The notes: generated by a model not told the origin, from the sequence alone. Shown: positions 17,047-26,518, counted from the first letter of the stretch. The stretch: DNA of 64,000 nt from Evansella caseinilytica (GCF_900107275.1 NZ_FNPI01000006.1:170491-234490); one strand, 5' to 3'. Numbers and translations are program-made.

Positions 17047-17739
17047 ATGGAAGATCGGATTTTGCTTGTTGATGATGAAGTTGAGATGCGAAAATTATTG
17101 CGGGTATGTCTTCCTTCCCGCCATTTTATATTAGAGGAAGCAGCGAATGGAGAAGAGGCCCTTGATAAATTGAATCGCAGTCGCTATGATTTAATGATCT
17201 TGGATATTATGATGCCGGAGATTGATGGTTTCGAACTTTTGAAAACGCTGCGAAGCTATCAGGACAACCAAATACCGGTGATTATGCTAACGGCATTAGG
17301 TGATACGGAGCGAGTAGTGGAAGGATTAAGGCTGGGGGCGGACGACTACATTGTCAAGCCGTTTGAACCAAAGGAGCTTGCGGCAAGAGTAGAATCCGTT
17401 TTAAGAAGGACAAAAAACAAACGGCAGCAGGAAGATACATTTACTCTAAAAGGGCTGGATTTTTATCCCGCCAGATATCAAATATCGGTTAACGGTAATG
17501 CGCTGCCGCTGACCAAAAAGGAGTTTCAAATTTTCCACCGACTTGCAAGCAATCCCGGAAGAGTATACAGCCGCGACCACTTGCTGGAGCTGGAATGGGG
17601 AATGGAGTATGAAGGAGACAACCGCACTGTCGATACTCATATTAAAAATGTCCGGGAGAAGCTGAAGGCGGCGGGGTATCATGAGCCGCTGATTGAAACG
17701 GTGTGGGGAATCGGCTACAAAATTTCAGACAACGAATAA
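17047..17739 (+). CDS. Response regulator, OmpR/PhoB family
   Basis: 230 residues. Receiver domain (1-120) with acidic pocket DDE (9-11), phospho-acceptor Asp-53 in LDIMMPEIDG, and Lys-104 in VKPF. The C-terminal winged helix (130-228) has the LTKKEFQIFHRLASNPGRVYSR and DTHIKNVREKL signatures. Starts with ATG 17047 after ggggtgtg. Paired with the histidine kinase 188 bp downstream. The direct repeats at 16943 and 12866 are the expected type of target for such a protein, which would tie the whole 12.9-19.3 kb locus together. Confidence 0.93.
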   Translation: MEDRILLVDDEVEMRKLLRVCLPSRHFILEEAANGEEALDKLNRSRYDLMILDIMMPEIDGFELLKTLRSYQDNQIPVIMLTALGDTERVVEGLRLGADDYIVKPFEPKELAARVESVLRRTKNKRQQEDTFTLKGLDFYPARYQISVNGNALPLTKKEFQIFHRLASNPGRVYSRDHLLELEWGMEYEGDNRTVDTHIKNVREKLKAAGYHEPLIETVWGIGYKISDNE

Positions 17740-17927
17740 AAATATTCTGCCAGCCAGAAGCTTCCCCGGCTCCAACTTGAAGCTTTGTTGGCGCATGTGC
17801 TTTCTGGCGCTGAGCGAGATGACAGTTTTACAGAAGCGGCAGAACAAACGAATGCTTTTTTGCCCGCTTGCACCTGTTACTATATCCAGGTGCGTCTGCA
17901 ACTGTCGACAGGAAAGGACTATATTTC

Positions 17928-19346
17928 ATGCTTTCGAAAAAATTAGCTTCCAGAATAACCACGTGGGTGATGATTATTCTGTTTGTATCTGTCATCGCAC
18001 TTGTAAGCGGGGCAGATTGGATTACAAAAAACTTTTATCAAGATCATTTGAGTAATGAAGTGGAGACGAGAATTAGTTCCCATGCCCACTTGCTGGAAAA
18101 AAATGCTGATGACCAGATCATAGAGTATATTGAAGAAGTCGAGCAAGGAAAAAACAGTATTTTGCTGATTCTGGACAAAGAATTGAATCTATCCTATGTA
18201 TCGGAGAGGATTTCTTCCTCACAGCTACATGATTTTCAAAGCTGGATTCATCGGATTTTGGATCAATCCGAAGCAATCAGCGAACCTTTCCTCGATCACG
18301 TTGAAACGGAGATGAGGTTTCATATCCCGCATGTCTGGGCGCTTATTCCTGTTTACACGGATGAGGAAATCACAGGCTACGTTTTTCTCGACCAAGACAC
18401 GGGTGAATTGAATCATGCCAGGATAAAGCTTCTTTACCTGCTGCTCATCATGGGTGCGGCGACGGTGTTTGTCGGCTATCTGTTTACAAATTATTTGACT
18501 AGAAGAATTTCCAAGCCTTTGAATCATATCAGTGAGATGACGCAAAACATTGCCGCCGGCGATCTGGACATTGAGTTGAATGTTCAAGGAAAGGATGAAG
18601 TCGGACGCCTTGCAGATAGTATTCAATCGATGACGAAGCAGTTGAAGGAATATCGTGATTCACGGAGGCATTTTATTTCGCATATCTCCCACGATCTTCG
18701 AACGCCGATTACGTATATTAAAGGGTACTCGGCTGTCATGAAAGAAACGCCGCCCGATGAACAGGGAGAATGGAAACGGAATTTAACGGTTATCTACGAA
18801 GAAGCAACGAGAATGGAGCATCTTGTGAGCGATTTATTTTTGCTGACGAAATTAGAAGAGGGTAAAATAAAGCTGGACAAGGAACCGATTCTCGTTAGTG
18901 ACTGGCTGACAAGTCTATACAACAGCAGAGCGCTCATGTTTGATCAAAAATCGATTCATCATCAGTTAGCGATTCCCGATGCCGTCAAAGGACTTGCTGT
19001 ATGGATGGACAGCTACCGGATGGAACAGGCGATGATCAACCTCATCGAGAATGCGATCAGGCATACGGAAAAGAACGGTGCAATCGAGTTGAGCATTACC
19101 ATGCAAAAAGAAAAAGTTATTTTCTCGGTAGCGGATACGGGTTCCGGGATAGCGGAGAAAGACATTCCTCATATATGGGAACGATTTTATAAAGCGGACA
19201 GCTCGAGAAACCGCCAGCAAGGCGGAACGGGCCTTGGTTTGGCAATCGTCAAAGAAATTGTCGAAGCGCATGGCGGAAGTGTTTCTGTAAAAAGCAAGCC
19301 TGGGGAAGGAACGACCTTTATACTTCAGTTGCCGCACAGCCCGTAA
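17928..19346 (+). CDS. Sensor histidine kinase
   Basis: 472 residues. Membrane helix 10-32, extracytoplasmic sensor of about 130 residues, second helix about 166-188, HAMP linker, H-box [10 protein letters not shown] (His-255 phosphorylated), N-box [12 protein letters not shown]1 DTGSGI and G2 [12 protein letters not shown] 17928 follows aggaaagga (17910-17918). It phosphorylates the regulator encoded upstream. The signal is unknown; the surrounding metal/redox envelope proteins suggest a redox or metal stimulus, which is inference. The 188-bp gap before it contains only a small inverted repeat (aagcttc/gaagctt). Confidence 0.92.
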   Translation: MLSKKLASRITTWVMIILFVSVIALVSGADWITKNFYQDHLSNEVETRISSHAHLLEKNADDQIIEYIEEVEQGKNSILLILDKELNLSYVSERISSSQLHDFQSWIHRILDQSEAISEPFLDHVETEMRFHIPHVWALIPVYTDEEITGYVFLDQDTGELNHARIKLLYLLLIMGAATVFVGYLFTNYLTRRISKPLNHISEMTQNIAAGDLDIELNVQGKDEVGRLADSIQSMTKQLKEYRDSRRHFISHISHDLRTPITYIKGYSAVMKETPPDEQGEWKRNLTVIYEEATRMEHLVSDLFLLTKLEEGKIKLDKEPILVSDWLTSLYNSRALMFDQKSIHHQLAIPDAVKGLAVWMDSYRMEQAMINLIENAIRHTEKNGAIELSITMQKEKVIFSVADTGSGIAEKDIPHIWERFYKADSSRNRQQGGTGLGLAIVKEIVEAHGGSVSVKSKPGEGTTFILQLPHSP

Positions 19347-19421
19347 GCCTGACTGTTGAAACATCTGTCCGATGATTAAAGCGGGTGCAAAAGATCATCA
19401 TCTAGGTTCAGTTCATTTATG

Positions 19422-19994
19422 TCATGTCCTTTTTTCTGAACACGCATCGATAGCAACAGAATAATGCTCGTGCTGGGACGGCTGCTCTTCAAACGGAGGA
19501 ATCCAAATAAAGAGGCAGGTGGTAAAAAGTAAATAAATCATTGTCATTCCGTGGATGAGCACGCTTTTAAACGGCTGCTTTTCCGGGGATTTTCGCCAAA
19601 ATTGCAAGCTCCAAAATGCCCCTAGTCCCATTAATAGAAAAAATAACAGGAGAAGAATACGAAGTTCAGGAATGGAAAGCATTTCCGCAGTCATTGTTCC
19701 CATTAATCCAGCCATCCCCCCGGTAAAAAGGCCTTCGACAGACTCGATGATGCCATGGGGCTTACCAATGATTAATCCGACGACGGCTGTTGCAAAAACA
19801 CTGAGGAGAAGCGACGAAAAAAAGGAGCCGTGAAACAAGCCGCCGATAAACAGCCCGATGGTCATTCCAACAAGCATGGAGCCTCCCATCGCCAGCGTCA
19901 TTTTTTCCATTTTGGTCCGGGATATTTGCTTTCGTTTCATGCTGAAGTAATATAAACATAAAGGAAATAAAAACAATATGCTGTAAATGAGCAT
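19422..19994 (-). CDS. Polytopic membrane protein of unknown function
   Basis: 190 residues. Helices at about 2-18, 36-58, 60-78, 85-108, 115-132 and 145-165, glycine-rich (MLVGMTIGLFIGGLFHG, GLFTGGMAGLMGTMTAEM), consistent with a small channel or transporter-like fold. Strong start: ctggagg precedes the ATG at 19994. Convergent with the histidine kinase gene. No motif allows naming a substrate; the placement next to the two-component system suggests it belongs to the same response, but this is uncertain. Confidence 0.65.
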   Translation of the reverse strand: MLIYSILFLFPLCLYYFSMKRKQISRTKMEKMTLAMGGSMLVGMTIGLFIGGLFHGSFFSSLLLSVFATAVVGLIIGKPHGIIESVEGLFTGGMAGLMGTMTAEMLSIPELRILLLLFFLLMGLGAFWSLQFWRKSPEKQPFKSVLIHGMTMIYLLFTTCLFIWIPPFEEQPSQHEHYSVAIDACSEKRT

Positions 19995-20327
19995 AGAACA
20001 ATCCTCCAGAACATCTGCTTTATTTTAATGAACAGCGGTTCAAAACACTGCATTGGCTCACTTCCGTGTTGAAAAAGCCGATGGATTCCTGTTTCAAGCA
20101 GGCTTTGCGCCGCGGTCTCCACTTGAACATAGTGCTGAGCCGCTCTTGATAATGAGAGACAAGATTATTTATTAGAACCTATTCAACGATACAACAAAAT
20201 AGAAGGAAAGAAAACCATTTTTACATAGGAAATCGCAACGTTTTTTCCGATGCGTCTGATTGTCTGCGGTTCCGTTATTACGGGGCAGAGTTTTAACTAG
20301 TTTGAAAGAATAATGGAGGGATAGGAA
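19995..20327. other. Intergenic stretch between divergent genes
   Basis: 333 bp with no ORF of coding appearance. Holds the divergent promoters of the membrane-protein and MBL-fold genes, and a weak match to repeat fragments (ggttcaaaacactgcattggctcac near 20039 in pieces). Nothing else seen. Confidence 0.3.
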
Positions 20328-21107
20328 ATGAACGATCCGTGGTTTACAGTGCAAAAAATAGACGAAGCAACTTATGCCATCAGTGAATATGGACATTGGG
20401 AGAAAGTGCATTCGTTTTTGCTGCTTGGAAAAGAAAAGGCAGCGCTGATCGATACAGGATTAGGCATTGATAATATCAAGCGAATAACCGATCAGTTGAC
20501 CGATTTGCCGATCATTGTGCTGACGACACATGTCCATTGGGATCATATTGGAAGCCATGGCGAGTTTGACACGATTTGTGTGCATAAAAACGAAGAAGAC
20601 TGGCTTATCAATGGAATTCCAGGGTTGTCCATCGAACAAATAAGAAAAGATGTCAGCCGCGATATTGTTCTGCCGCTGCCGAAAATGTTCGCCCCTGATA
20701 CATATACGCCGTATCGCGGAAAGCCTGCCCGCGTGCTGCGCGATGGCGATGTCATCGATATTGGCGAAAGATGCTTAACGATATACCACACACCCGGCCA
20801 TTCGCCAGGACACATAGCAGTTTTCGATATGATAAACGGATATTTGTTCACCGGGGATTTGCTTTATCAAGGTACGCCGGTTTATGCTTTTTATCCGACA
20901 ACTAGTCCAGCGGATTTAGTGCATTCTCTGGAAAAAATAGCGTCCCTACCCGGCATCAAGAAGCTCTTCGGCGGGCACAATACATTAGGTATTGATCCGG
21001 ACATTTTGGTGGAAGTCAGGCTGGCCGTACAGGAGCTTAGAAACAAAAATGCAGTGAGACATGGAACAGGCATTCATGAATTTGAAGGATTTAGTCTGCA
21101 ATTTTAA
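20328..21107 (+). CDS. Metallo-beta-lactamase-fold hydrolase
   Basis: 259 residues. THVHWDHIGSHG supplies the HxHxDH zinc motif (residues about 67-72), HTPGHSPGHIA the third His ligand, FTGDLLYQGTP the bridging Asp, and FGGHNT the last His. The spacing is that of the glyoxalase II-like group; the substrate cannot be deduced. ggaggg sits before the ATG at 20328. Stands alone on this strand. Confidence 0.85.
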   Translation: MNDPWFTVQKIDEATYAISEYGHWEKVHSFLLLGKEKAALIDTGLGIDNIKRITDQLTDLPIIVLTTHVHWDHIGSHGEFDTICVHKNEEDWLINGIPGLSIEQIRKDVSRDIVLPLPKMFAPDTYTPYRGKPARVLRDGDVIDIGERCLTIYHTPGHSPGHIAVFDMINGYLFTGDLLYQGTPVYAFYPTTSPADLVHSLEKIASLPGIKKLFGGHNTLGIDPDILVEVRLAVQELRNKNAVRHGTGIHEFEGFSLQF

Positions 21108-21121
21108 GTAATGTTCAAAAT

Positions 21122-21145
21122 GGGGCCAGGCGACCGCCTGGCTCC
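21122..21145. terminator. Hairpin between convergent genes
   Basis: ggggccaggc and gcctggctcc form a 10-bp stem with a GACC loop between the MBL-fold gene and the flavin-reductase-like gene. No T-run follows, so termination is uncertain. Confidence 0.4.
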
Positions 21146-21194
21146 GAGATGAAAAAGCTGTCGCAAGCAGATCGGCGGAGGTACGTGAAAGACA

Positions 21195-21767
21195 TTATTT
21201 TTTGCTATTATAGTCGATTTCAATTTTTTTGTAAGTTGTGCCGTTATCGACTATCAAATACTTTGACTGACCCAAATAAAGCGGCAGCTCGACATTGTTG
21301 AAATCTGGGAGGCCGTTGTCACCGAATTTATCAGCATCTTGATGAAATTTCGTAATCTTGCCTACAATCCAGTCATGGTCGCCATAGCATTGAATGTCAA
21401 TGACTTTACATTCATATGCCACATAAGAAATGGCTAATATCGGAGAGGAAACAGTTTCTCCGCTTGTCCAATTTAATCCTAATTTTTCCAACTTATCACC
21501 ATCAGCACCGCTAAGTTTTCCGGCGCCTTCAATGATATGCGCATATTCCGCAGGAACGAAGTTGATTGCGAATGATTCGCTTTTCTGAATAAGTCCGTAC
21601 GTAAATCGTTCCTTTGCCACTGCGACACCATAGATTGCAGGGTCATAGGAAAGGTAGGAATGCCAGCCTGCGGACATGACATTTTGAGTATCCTCGTGTT
21701 TGGCTGTAATCAACGCGATGAGTCCAGGATAACAATGTAATATTGTCTGGTTGGTGCTGTTCAACAT
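21195..21767 (-). CDS. Flavin reductase-like (FMN-binding split barrel) protein
   Basis: 190 residues. The split-barrel pattern is seen in IALITAKHEDTQNVMSAGWH, DPAIYGVAVAKERFTYGLI, SFAINFVP and the central YECKVIDIQCYGDHDWIVG, where a short-chain flavin-reductase HxGDHxxxxG-like motif is expected. These proteins bind FMN and either reduce it or act as flavoprotein oxidoreductases. gaggggag lies about 11 bases before the ATG. No linked monooxygenase gene is nearby. Confidence 0.8.
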   Translation of the reverse strand: MLNSTNQTILHCYPGLIALITAKHEDTQNVMSAGWHSYLSYDPAIYGVAVAKERFTYGLIQKSESFAINFVPAEYAHIIEGAGKLSGADGDKLEKLGLNWTSGETVSSPILAISYVAYECKVIDIQCYGDHDWIVGKITKFHQDADKFGDNGLPDFNNVELPLYLGQSKYLIVDNGTTYKKIEIDYNSKK

Positions 21768-21854
21768 CAGTAAAAAACTCCCCTCTCTTGATAACTCCCA
21801 TTAAAAAAAGATGTTCAAAAAGCTTTTGTTTGTCCTTTTTGAACTTCCTTTGTA

Positions 21855-22004
21855 AGAGGATGTTCAAAAAGTGCGGGAAACAGCGCCTGCGAATCTCATC
21901 GTTGCGTTGTCCCTGTGCTGCTCACGTACGTTCGGTGTACGCTGTGCTGCTCGGTCCAGCCGCGCCTCGACCTTCTTGCCGCTGTTGTGTCCTCCTTTAT
22001 GAAC
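21855..22004 (+). repeat. TTCAAAAAG-ended repeat, 90-160 bp class, copy 2
   Basis: agaggatgttcaaaaagtg, gggaaacagcgcctgcga, tcatcgttgcgttgtc, ctcacgtacg, gccgcgcctcga and tcctccttta/gaac mark it as a close relative of 25416-25566. It lies directly after a smaller ttcaaaaagc...gtcctttttgaac hairpin at 21812-21844, so two elements are in tandem upstream of the flavin-reductase-like gene. 22005-22121 shows no gene. Confidence 0.85.
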
Positions 22005-22121
22005 TCCTTTGTAAGTATCATTCAAAAGCCGATGATTTGCATCGGGGTCCGAAGAAAAAATAACATGGATGTCAGTATGCGCGTGGCTAGCTCACCGGAA
22101 CGTTAGGATAGATAAACGGTA

Positions 22122-22169
22122 GCAGAAAAATAAAAGAGCGGCTGAGGGGAGCTGTTCCGCCTCAGCCGC
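22122..22169 (-). terminator. Rho-independent terminator of the GerMN lipoprotein gene
   Basis: On the minus strand gcggctgagg pairs with cctcagccgc (plus 22160-22169 and 22138-22147), followed by a T-rich run (plus-strand A-rich 22122-22135). Confidence 0.85.
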
Positions 22170-22189
22170 AGTCAGCCGCTCAGCCGCTG

Positions 22190-22861
22190 TTAATCGAGTT
22201 CATCATAGTTGTCAGGGTCTTCCGCCGGAACCGGATCGGAAACATCCATATGTCCAAGGAAGGATTCAGGAACTTCCCCCTCAACGAGAATTTGCGTTTT
22301 ATCATAGCCGAACTGTTCGGAAATTAACGCCATTTGTTCCGTGACCATTAGTTCGCCGGTCGATCCGAGGTTAGCCTCTAGTATGTCAGCGGAAAATGAT
22401 ACATAAGCGACGTTGTCTTTGAACGTCACACTTTGAACTTTTGTTGCCTCAGGTAAAAGACTAACAAGATCTTCATGATCAGGGCCAGCCAGCCAGAGCT
22501 CGAATGCCTGCTTTGCGCCAGCTTCGTCGACAGTAACGGAGACTCCTGTTTCAACACGATAAGTTTCCATCAGTTGATCATCGGCAAAATAAAGAACCAG
22601 ATTATCAATCATGGCAACAGCCTCCCCGACTGCATCCTCTTCTGTAGAAGTGTTATCCGCAGTTTCTTCCGATTCATCCGTCAGGCTGTCTTCCTCATTT
22701 TCTGCGGCATCTTCATTGTTATTTGCGTCATCTTCTTCCTGGGTTTGATTTCCGCCTGTTTCATCGATCGGTGTGGATTGCTCCTCATCGTTGCCTTGTC
22801 CGCAAGCGGTAATGAAAAGTACAAGACTTAGACTTGTTAGTGTTAAAAGTATTTTTTTCAT
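22190..22861 (-). CDS. GerMN-domain lipoprotein
   Basis: 223 residues. Signal peptide ending LFITAC (lipobox ITAC, Cys-20), then a strongly acidic Asn/Glu/Asp linker (about 25-75), then a GerMN domain: LYFADDQLMETYR, AFELWLAGP, FKDNVAYVSFSADI and TEQMALISEQFG. GerMN domains occur in spore germination protein GerM and in extracytoplasmic lipoproteins; they are thought to bind other envelope components. agaggggg precedes the ATG. Own terminator downstream. Confidence 0.88.
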   Translation of the reverse strand: MKKILLTLTSLSLVLFITACGQGNDEEQSTPIDETGGNQTQEEDDANNNEDAAENEEDSLTDESEETADNTSTEEDAVGEAVAMIDNLVLYFADDQLMETYRVETGVSVTVDEAGAKQAFELWLAGPDHEDLVSLLPEATKVQSVTFKDNVAYVSFSADILEANLGSTGELMVTEQMALISEQFGYDKTQILVEGEVPESFLGHMDVSDPVPAEDPDNYDELD

Positions 22862-23264
22862 TTTTACCCCCTCTTTCTGGATGATCTTCGTTTCATTAGT
22901 TAAGTCGTCATAATGAAGTTGATGTTACAAGGATAGCATAAATGGACAGCTTTTTTCTATGGAAATGAAAAAAGTGTCGAAAGACATAGTATTTATTCCT
23001 ATTTTTCAGCTGCAAAGGCAGGAAATGAATCGTTTCTGCAGAAAGAACGTATACATAGATGGCATTGGAGGCCGCTTTTTCTCATGTTTAACGGAACAAT
23101 AAAAATCGTTTATTTATAATCCAGGCCAGCCTTTGCAGCAAAAGCATCCGGTGGCACCCCCTTATTTACGATCATCAATATTATCCCCTCCGGCTTGGCA
23201 GCACTGTGAAGATCAAAGGCAAATGGTAATGGCAAAGATCCATTGGAAGAAGGGAGTCACGAAG
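22862..23264. other. Intergenic stretch between divergent genes
   Basis: About 400 bp holding the promoters of the divergent GerMN and LiaF/DUF4097-like genes. No ORF with coding character; in-frame codons upstream of 23265 read like leader sequence. No repeat element found here. Confidence 0.35.
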
Positions 23265-24332
23265 GTGCAAAGTAAAAAACTAGGAAGGTTTACCGCAGGA
23301 TTAGTATTGATTTTACTGGGTGTAATCTGGCTGCTCAGCAATTGGTACGGCCTTTCGTTTGTAAGGCTGTTTTCATTTCTTTGGCCTGTTATTTTTGTTT
23401 CTATCGGAGCAGAAATCATTTACAAGCAAAAACGGAAGAAAACGGAGGAAAAGCAGTTCTTTCATAAGCCGGCCGTTTTTCTCGTCGTCACAGCCATGCT
23501 TGTGAGCGGCGGTATCTTTTCTGTTTGCGAATTCGGATCGGTAAATAATATTGTCTTTTTTGAAGGGGAATGGATGACATCGTTTGACATTCTTGAAGCG
23601 TATCCTGCCGAAGAGATAGAGGAGGTTACGTTTCAGGTGACAAATGGAAGCATTGTTTTTATCGGTGCGGATACAGACGAAATAACGATTGAAGGGACAG
23701 TTTCATCCAACTCTCTTGACTTGAAAGGCTTGCAAGCGGAATATGAAAACCGCAAAGTGAACGTGTCCAAAACAAGCCTTGAGTATATTGCCAAAGAGAA
23801 ATCGTCGTTTTTTTCCATGGGGAGCGACAATGTGTATGATCTGACAGTTACTGTTCCTTCCTCCATCCAATCCGCGATTCTTCATATTGTCAACGGCTCC
23901 CTCGAGGCGGAAGAGCTTGAAGGAGACGTTGATCTGACAGCAGTGAACGGCAGTATCACACTGATGAATATTGGTGGCGAGTCAACTGCAAGCACTACGA
24001 ACGGCTCCTTGATCATCCGCGATATTACCGGTTCACTGGAGGCGGGCACGACAAATGGAGACATCGATATTGTCAGCGATACGTTGGCAGGCAATTGGAA
24101 TGTGGATACAGTGAATGGCGCAATCCTTGTCAAGCTGCCGAAGGAGGCTGGTGCCGTTTTGGAAGCTGAGACCAAGAATGGCGAAGTAAGCGGGAATCTG
24201 CCGTGGGAAAGAAGATATGCCGGGGAAATGATCAAGGAAAATACTGAAGGCTCTGCCGTATTGAACGGTGGTGACTATCAGATAAGCATCAGCGGCGTCA
24301 ACACAGATGTGCATGTCCAGGTAATGGATTGA
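23265..24332 (+). CDS. LiaF-like membrane N-terminus with DUF4097 beta-helix domain
   Basis: About 355 residues. Three membrane helices (about 8-26, 29-48, 66-86) resemble the LiaF/DUF5668 membrane module. They are followed by a beta-solenoid-like DUF4097 region in which short repeats recur: VTNGSIVF, IVNGSLEAEELEG, AVNGSITL, TTNGSLII, TTNGDIDI, TVNGAILV, TKNGEVSG. This layout is seen in cell-envelope stress modulators, though no LiaRS-type genes are adjacent. GTG 23265 is chosen because gaaggga (23249-23255) precedes it; ATG 23223 is the alternative. Confidence 0.75.
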   Translation: MQSKKLGRFTAGLVLILLGVIWLLSNWYGLSFVRLFSFLWPVIFVSIGAEIIYKQKRKKTEEKQFFHKPAVFLVVTAMLVSGGIFSVCEFGSVNNIVFFEGEWMTSFDILEAYPAEEIEEVTFQVTNGSIVFIGADTDEITIEGTVSSNSLDLKGLQAEYENRKVNVSKTSLEYIAKEKSSFFSMGSDNVYDLTVTVPSSIQSAILHIVNGSLEAEELEGDVDLTAVNGSITLMNIGGESTASTTNGSLIIRDITGSLEAGTTNGDIDIVSDTLAGNWNVDTVNGAILVKLPKEAGAVLEAETKNGEVSGNLPWERRYAGEMIKENTEGSAVLNGGDYQISISGVNTDVHVQVMD

Positions 24333-24340
24333 AAGAAGGA

Positions 24341-24393
24341 AAGCAAGGGACTTCAGAGATAAATTTGTTTCTCTGCAAGCCCCTTGCTTTATT
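24341..24393. terminator. Bidirectional terminator between convergent genes
   Basis: aagcaagggacttcagag (24341-24358) pairs with ctctgcaagccccttgctt (24371-24389) with one internal bulge; T-rich on the plus side and A-rich on the other. Confidence 0.8.
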
Positions 24394-24460
24394 TACATCA
24401 CGATTTGTGTGAGGCGCCGGGTATTTTCCCGCCAGCCTTCACTTGTTCATTGAATGGAAA

Positions 24461-25393
24461 TTATTTCAGGTCCTCGATCGATGTGATATCCATATAAGAC
24501 GGAACGACGAGGCCGATTTTGGCGCCTTCAAGATTCACGCCGAGATCCACCATATCATCTCCGAAGTCTTCAAGGAAATGAGCATGAGTCTCCGGCAGCC
24601 AGGCAGCCACTGTCGCATCGGCGGAGCCATTTGCCACAGCTTCAAACATGTACGTCGCTTCTGTCGGCGTCAAGGTAACGTTGTATCCAAGATCCTCAAG
24701 CACTTTGCCGATCATATGGGTGGAAGCAATTTCCGAGTCCCAGGCGACATACACGAGCTCAAGCGCATCGCCGTCCACCGGTTCGACTCCGTCTGTCCAC
24801 TCCGCGACGCGTTCGGCGTTGGCATCCACCCAAGCGGCGGCAGCTTCTGCCGGATCAGCGCCATCGTTGATATCAATCATGATTTCTCCCATTTCATCCG
24901 CAGTCCAATGGAAGTTATCCAGCACGGTATACGCTGTCGGATGATCTTCTTCCAGTCCTTGACGAGCAAACGTTTGGATGACTTCTTCCGCCCCGAAAAC
25001 GCCTTCTGGATCGTCTAAATATTTTAAGTCAAAGGCGGCAAATTTCCAGTGTGGAGTCCAGCCGGTAACGATAATCGGTTCTTCGCTTTCATAAGCGGTC
25101 GCCAACTGCTGTGTCATTGCGGCGCTGGAGCTTGCTGACACACTCCATCCGTCTAAGCCGTAAACGTCAATCGCATTTTCCGCAGCGGTCATGATACCTG
25201 CGCCAGGTTCAATCCCCGTGATGGTAAAATTCAGCGCTTCACCTACATCGCCAGTTCCTTGTTCCGTCGTCCCGTCGTCCGATCCGCCGTTTCCGCCTGT
25301 CGGGGTTGCCGCATCTTCCTCATCTGCACCGCAACCGGCGGCTAACATCGCAATCGATAATCCTGCAGCAAAACCAAGTTTTTTCAATTTCAT
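24461..25393 (-). CDS. opuAC: Glycine betaine ABC transporter, substrate-binding lipoprotein
   Basis: 310 residues. Signal peptide with lipobox LAAGC (Cys-21), a Gly/Asp-rich linker, then a type-II periplasmic binding fold of the OpuAC family: TGIEPGAGIMTAAENAI, WTPHWKFAAFDLKYLDDP, AYVAWDSEIASTHMIG-like segment and DATVAAWLPETH. Trp residues in these segments form the cage for the quaternary ammonium of betaine. aaggagag precedes the ATG. Last gene of the opuA operon, but separated from opuAB by 180 bp that hold a complete repeat element. Confidence 0.93.
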   Translation of the reverse strand: MKLKKLGFAAGLSIAMLAAGCGADEEDAATPTGGNGGSDDGTTEQGTGDVGEALNFTITGIEPGAGIMTAAENAIDVYGLDGWSVSASSSAAMTQQLATAYESEEPIIVTGWTPHWKFAAFDLKYLDDPEGVFGAEEVIQTFARQGLEEDHPTAYTVLDNFHWTADEMGEIMIDINDGADPAEAAAAWVDANAERVAEWTDGVEPVDGDALELVYVAWDSEIASTHMIGKVLEDLGYNVTLTPTEATYMFEAVANGSADATVAAWLPETHAHFLEDFGDDMVDLGVNLEGAKIGLVVPSYMDITSIEDLK

Positions 25394-25415
25394 AATGACC
25401 CTCTCCTTTATTTAG

Positions 25416-25566
25416 AGGATGTTCAAAAAGTCCGGGAAACAGCACCTGCGAATCTCATCGTTGCGTTGTCTCTCCGCTGCTCACGTACGGATTGTGTACG
25501 CTCCGCGCTGCTTGTGACTGCCGCGCCTCGATCTTCTTGCTACTGTTATGTCCTCCTTTTTGAACA
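25416..25566 (+). repeat. TTCAAAAAG-ended repeat, 90-160 bp class, copy 3, inside the opuA operon
   Basis: Complete element: left end agaggatgttcaaaaagtcc, right end tcctcctttttgaac. Body nearly identical to 21855-22004. It fills almost the whole spacer between the permease stop and the binding-protein start. Confidence 0.88.
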
Positions 25567-25573
25567 ACCACTT

Positions 25574-26518
25574 TTATTTCATTTTGTTTAAATTAAATGC
25601 TTGTGTCAGCCGGTCTAAAATGATGGCAAGAATGACAAGACAAATTCCTGCTTCAAAGCCCATCGCTAAGTCATTTCTGCTGACAGCAAAGTATATTTGA
25701 CGTCCTAATCCGTCCGTACCGATCATTGCTGCAATGACAACCATGGATAGCGCGAGCATAATTGTCTGGTTGACTCCGGCCATGATCGTCGTTTTTGCCA
25801 TCGGCAATTGAACTTTAAACAGCTTTTGCAGCGATGTCGAACCGAAGGAATCGGACGCTTCGATCATTTCTGTCGGCACTTGCCGTATTCCTAAATTCGT
25901 TAATCTGACGGTAGGCGGCATTGCGAAAATTACAGATGCAACGACACCGGGTACCATACCGATGCTGAAGAAAGCAACGGCAGGGAGCAAGTAAACAAAT
26001 GCAGGCATTGTTTGCATAAAATCCAGGATCGGAGTAACGATTTGCTGTACTCGGTTGCTTTTTCCCATCCAGATCCCTAATGGAATTCCCACTACAATGG
26101 AGATTAATGTTGCCGTCAATACAAGGGACAGCGTTAATAACATGTCATTCCAGTAATTAACACTCTCAATCAGCAGCAGTCCGAAGAAAACGAGAACGGG
26201 CAATCCGTAGGCTCTTTTTTTCCGAGTAAACCAGAAGGAAACGGCTGTCAGGATCAGGATGAATATAATCGGAGGAATGAGCTGGAAAAAGCTTAAAAAT
26301 ATATCCGTTGAGATAAAGGCAATAAAATCGCGTAAATCATTAAAGCGGTTGGCGATAAATTCCGTGTTCTTCATCCAATCAACAAGGGATTCTATCCAGT
26401 CTCCAAACGGAATCCGCGGCAGGAAAGCCAGCAGTCCATCAAACCAGTTATATACAGGCTCCGTGCTTTCTGCCAGCCAGCCGATGAAGCTTCTCCACAG
26501 GTCAGCTATCCAATTCAT
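25574..26518 (-). CDS. opuAB: Glycine betaine ABC transporter, permease
   Basis: 314 residues. An N-terminal amphipathic region (WFDGLLAFLPRIPFGDWIESLVDW) typical of OpuAB/ProW precedes about six helices. EAADSFG-type coupling motif appears as EASDSFGSTSLQKLFKVQLPMAKTTIMAGVNQTIMLALSMVV in pieces, which contacts the ATPase. Starts 17 bp inside the end of opuAA, so the two are translationally coupled. Confidence 0.93.
   Translation of the reverse strand: MNWIADLWRSFIGWLAESTEPVYNWFDGLLAFLPRIPFGDWIESLVDWMKNTEFIANRFNDLRDFIAFISTDIFLSFFQLIPPIIFILILTAVSFWFTRKKRAYGLPVLVFFGLLLIESVNYWNDMLLTLSLVLTATLISIVVGIPLGIWMGKSNRVQQIVTPILDFMQTMPAFVYLLPAVAFFSIGMVPGVVASVIFAMPPTVRLTNLGIRQVPTEMIEASDSFGSTSLQKLFKVQLPMAKTTIMAGVNQTIMLALSMVVIAAMIGTDGLGRQIYFAVSRNDLAMGFEAGICLVILAIILDRLTQAFNLNKMK

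Noticed and set aside
17693..18055. 120-codon frame bridging the response regulator and histidine kinase
   Set aside because: Out of frame with both and overlaps their coding ends; the kinase start has a good ribosome site.
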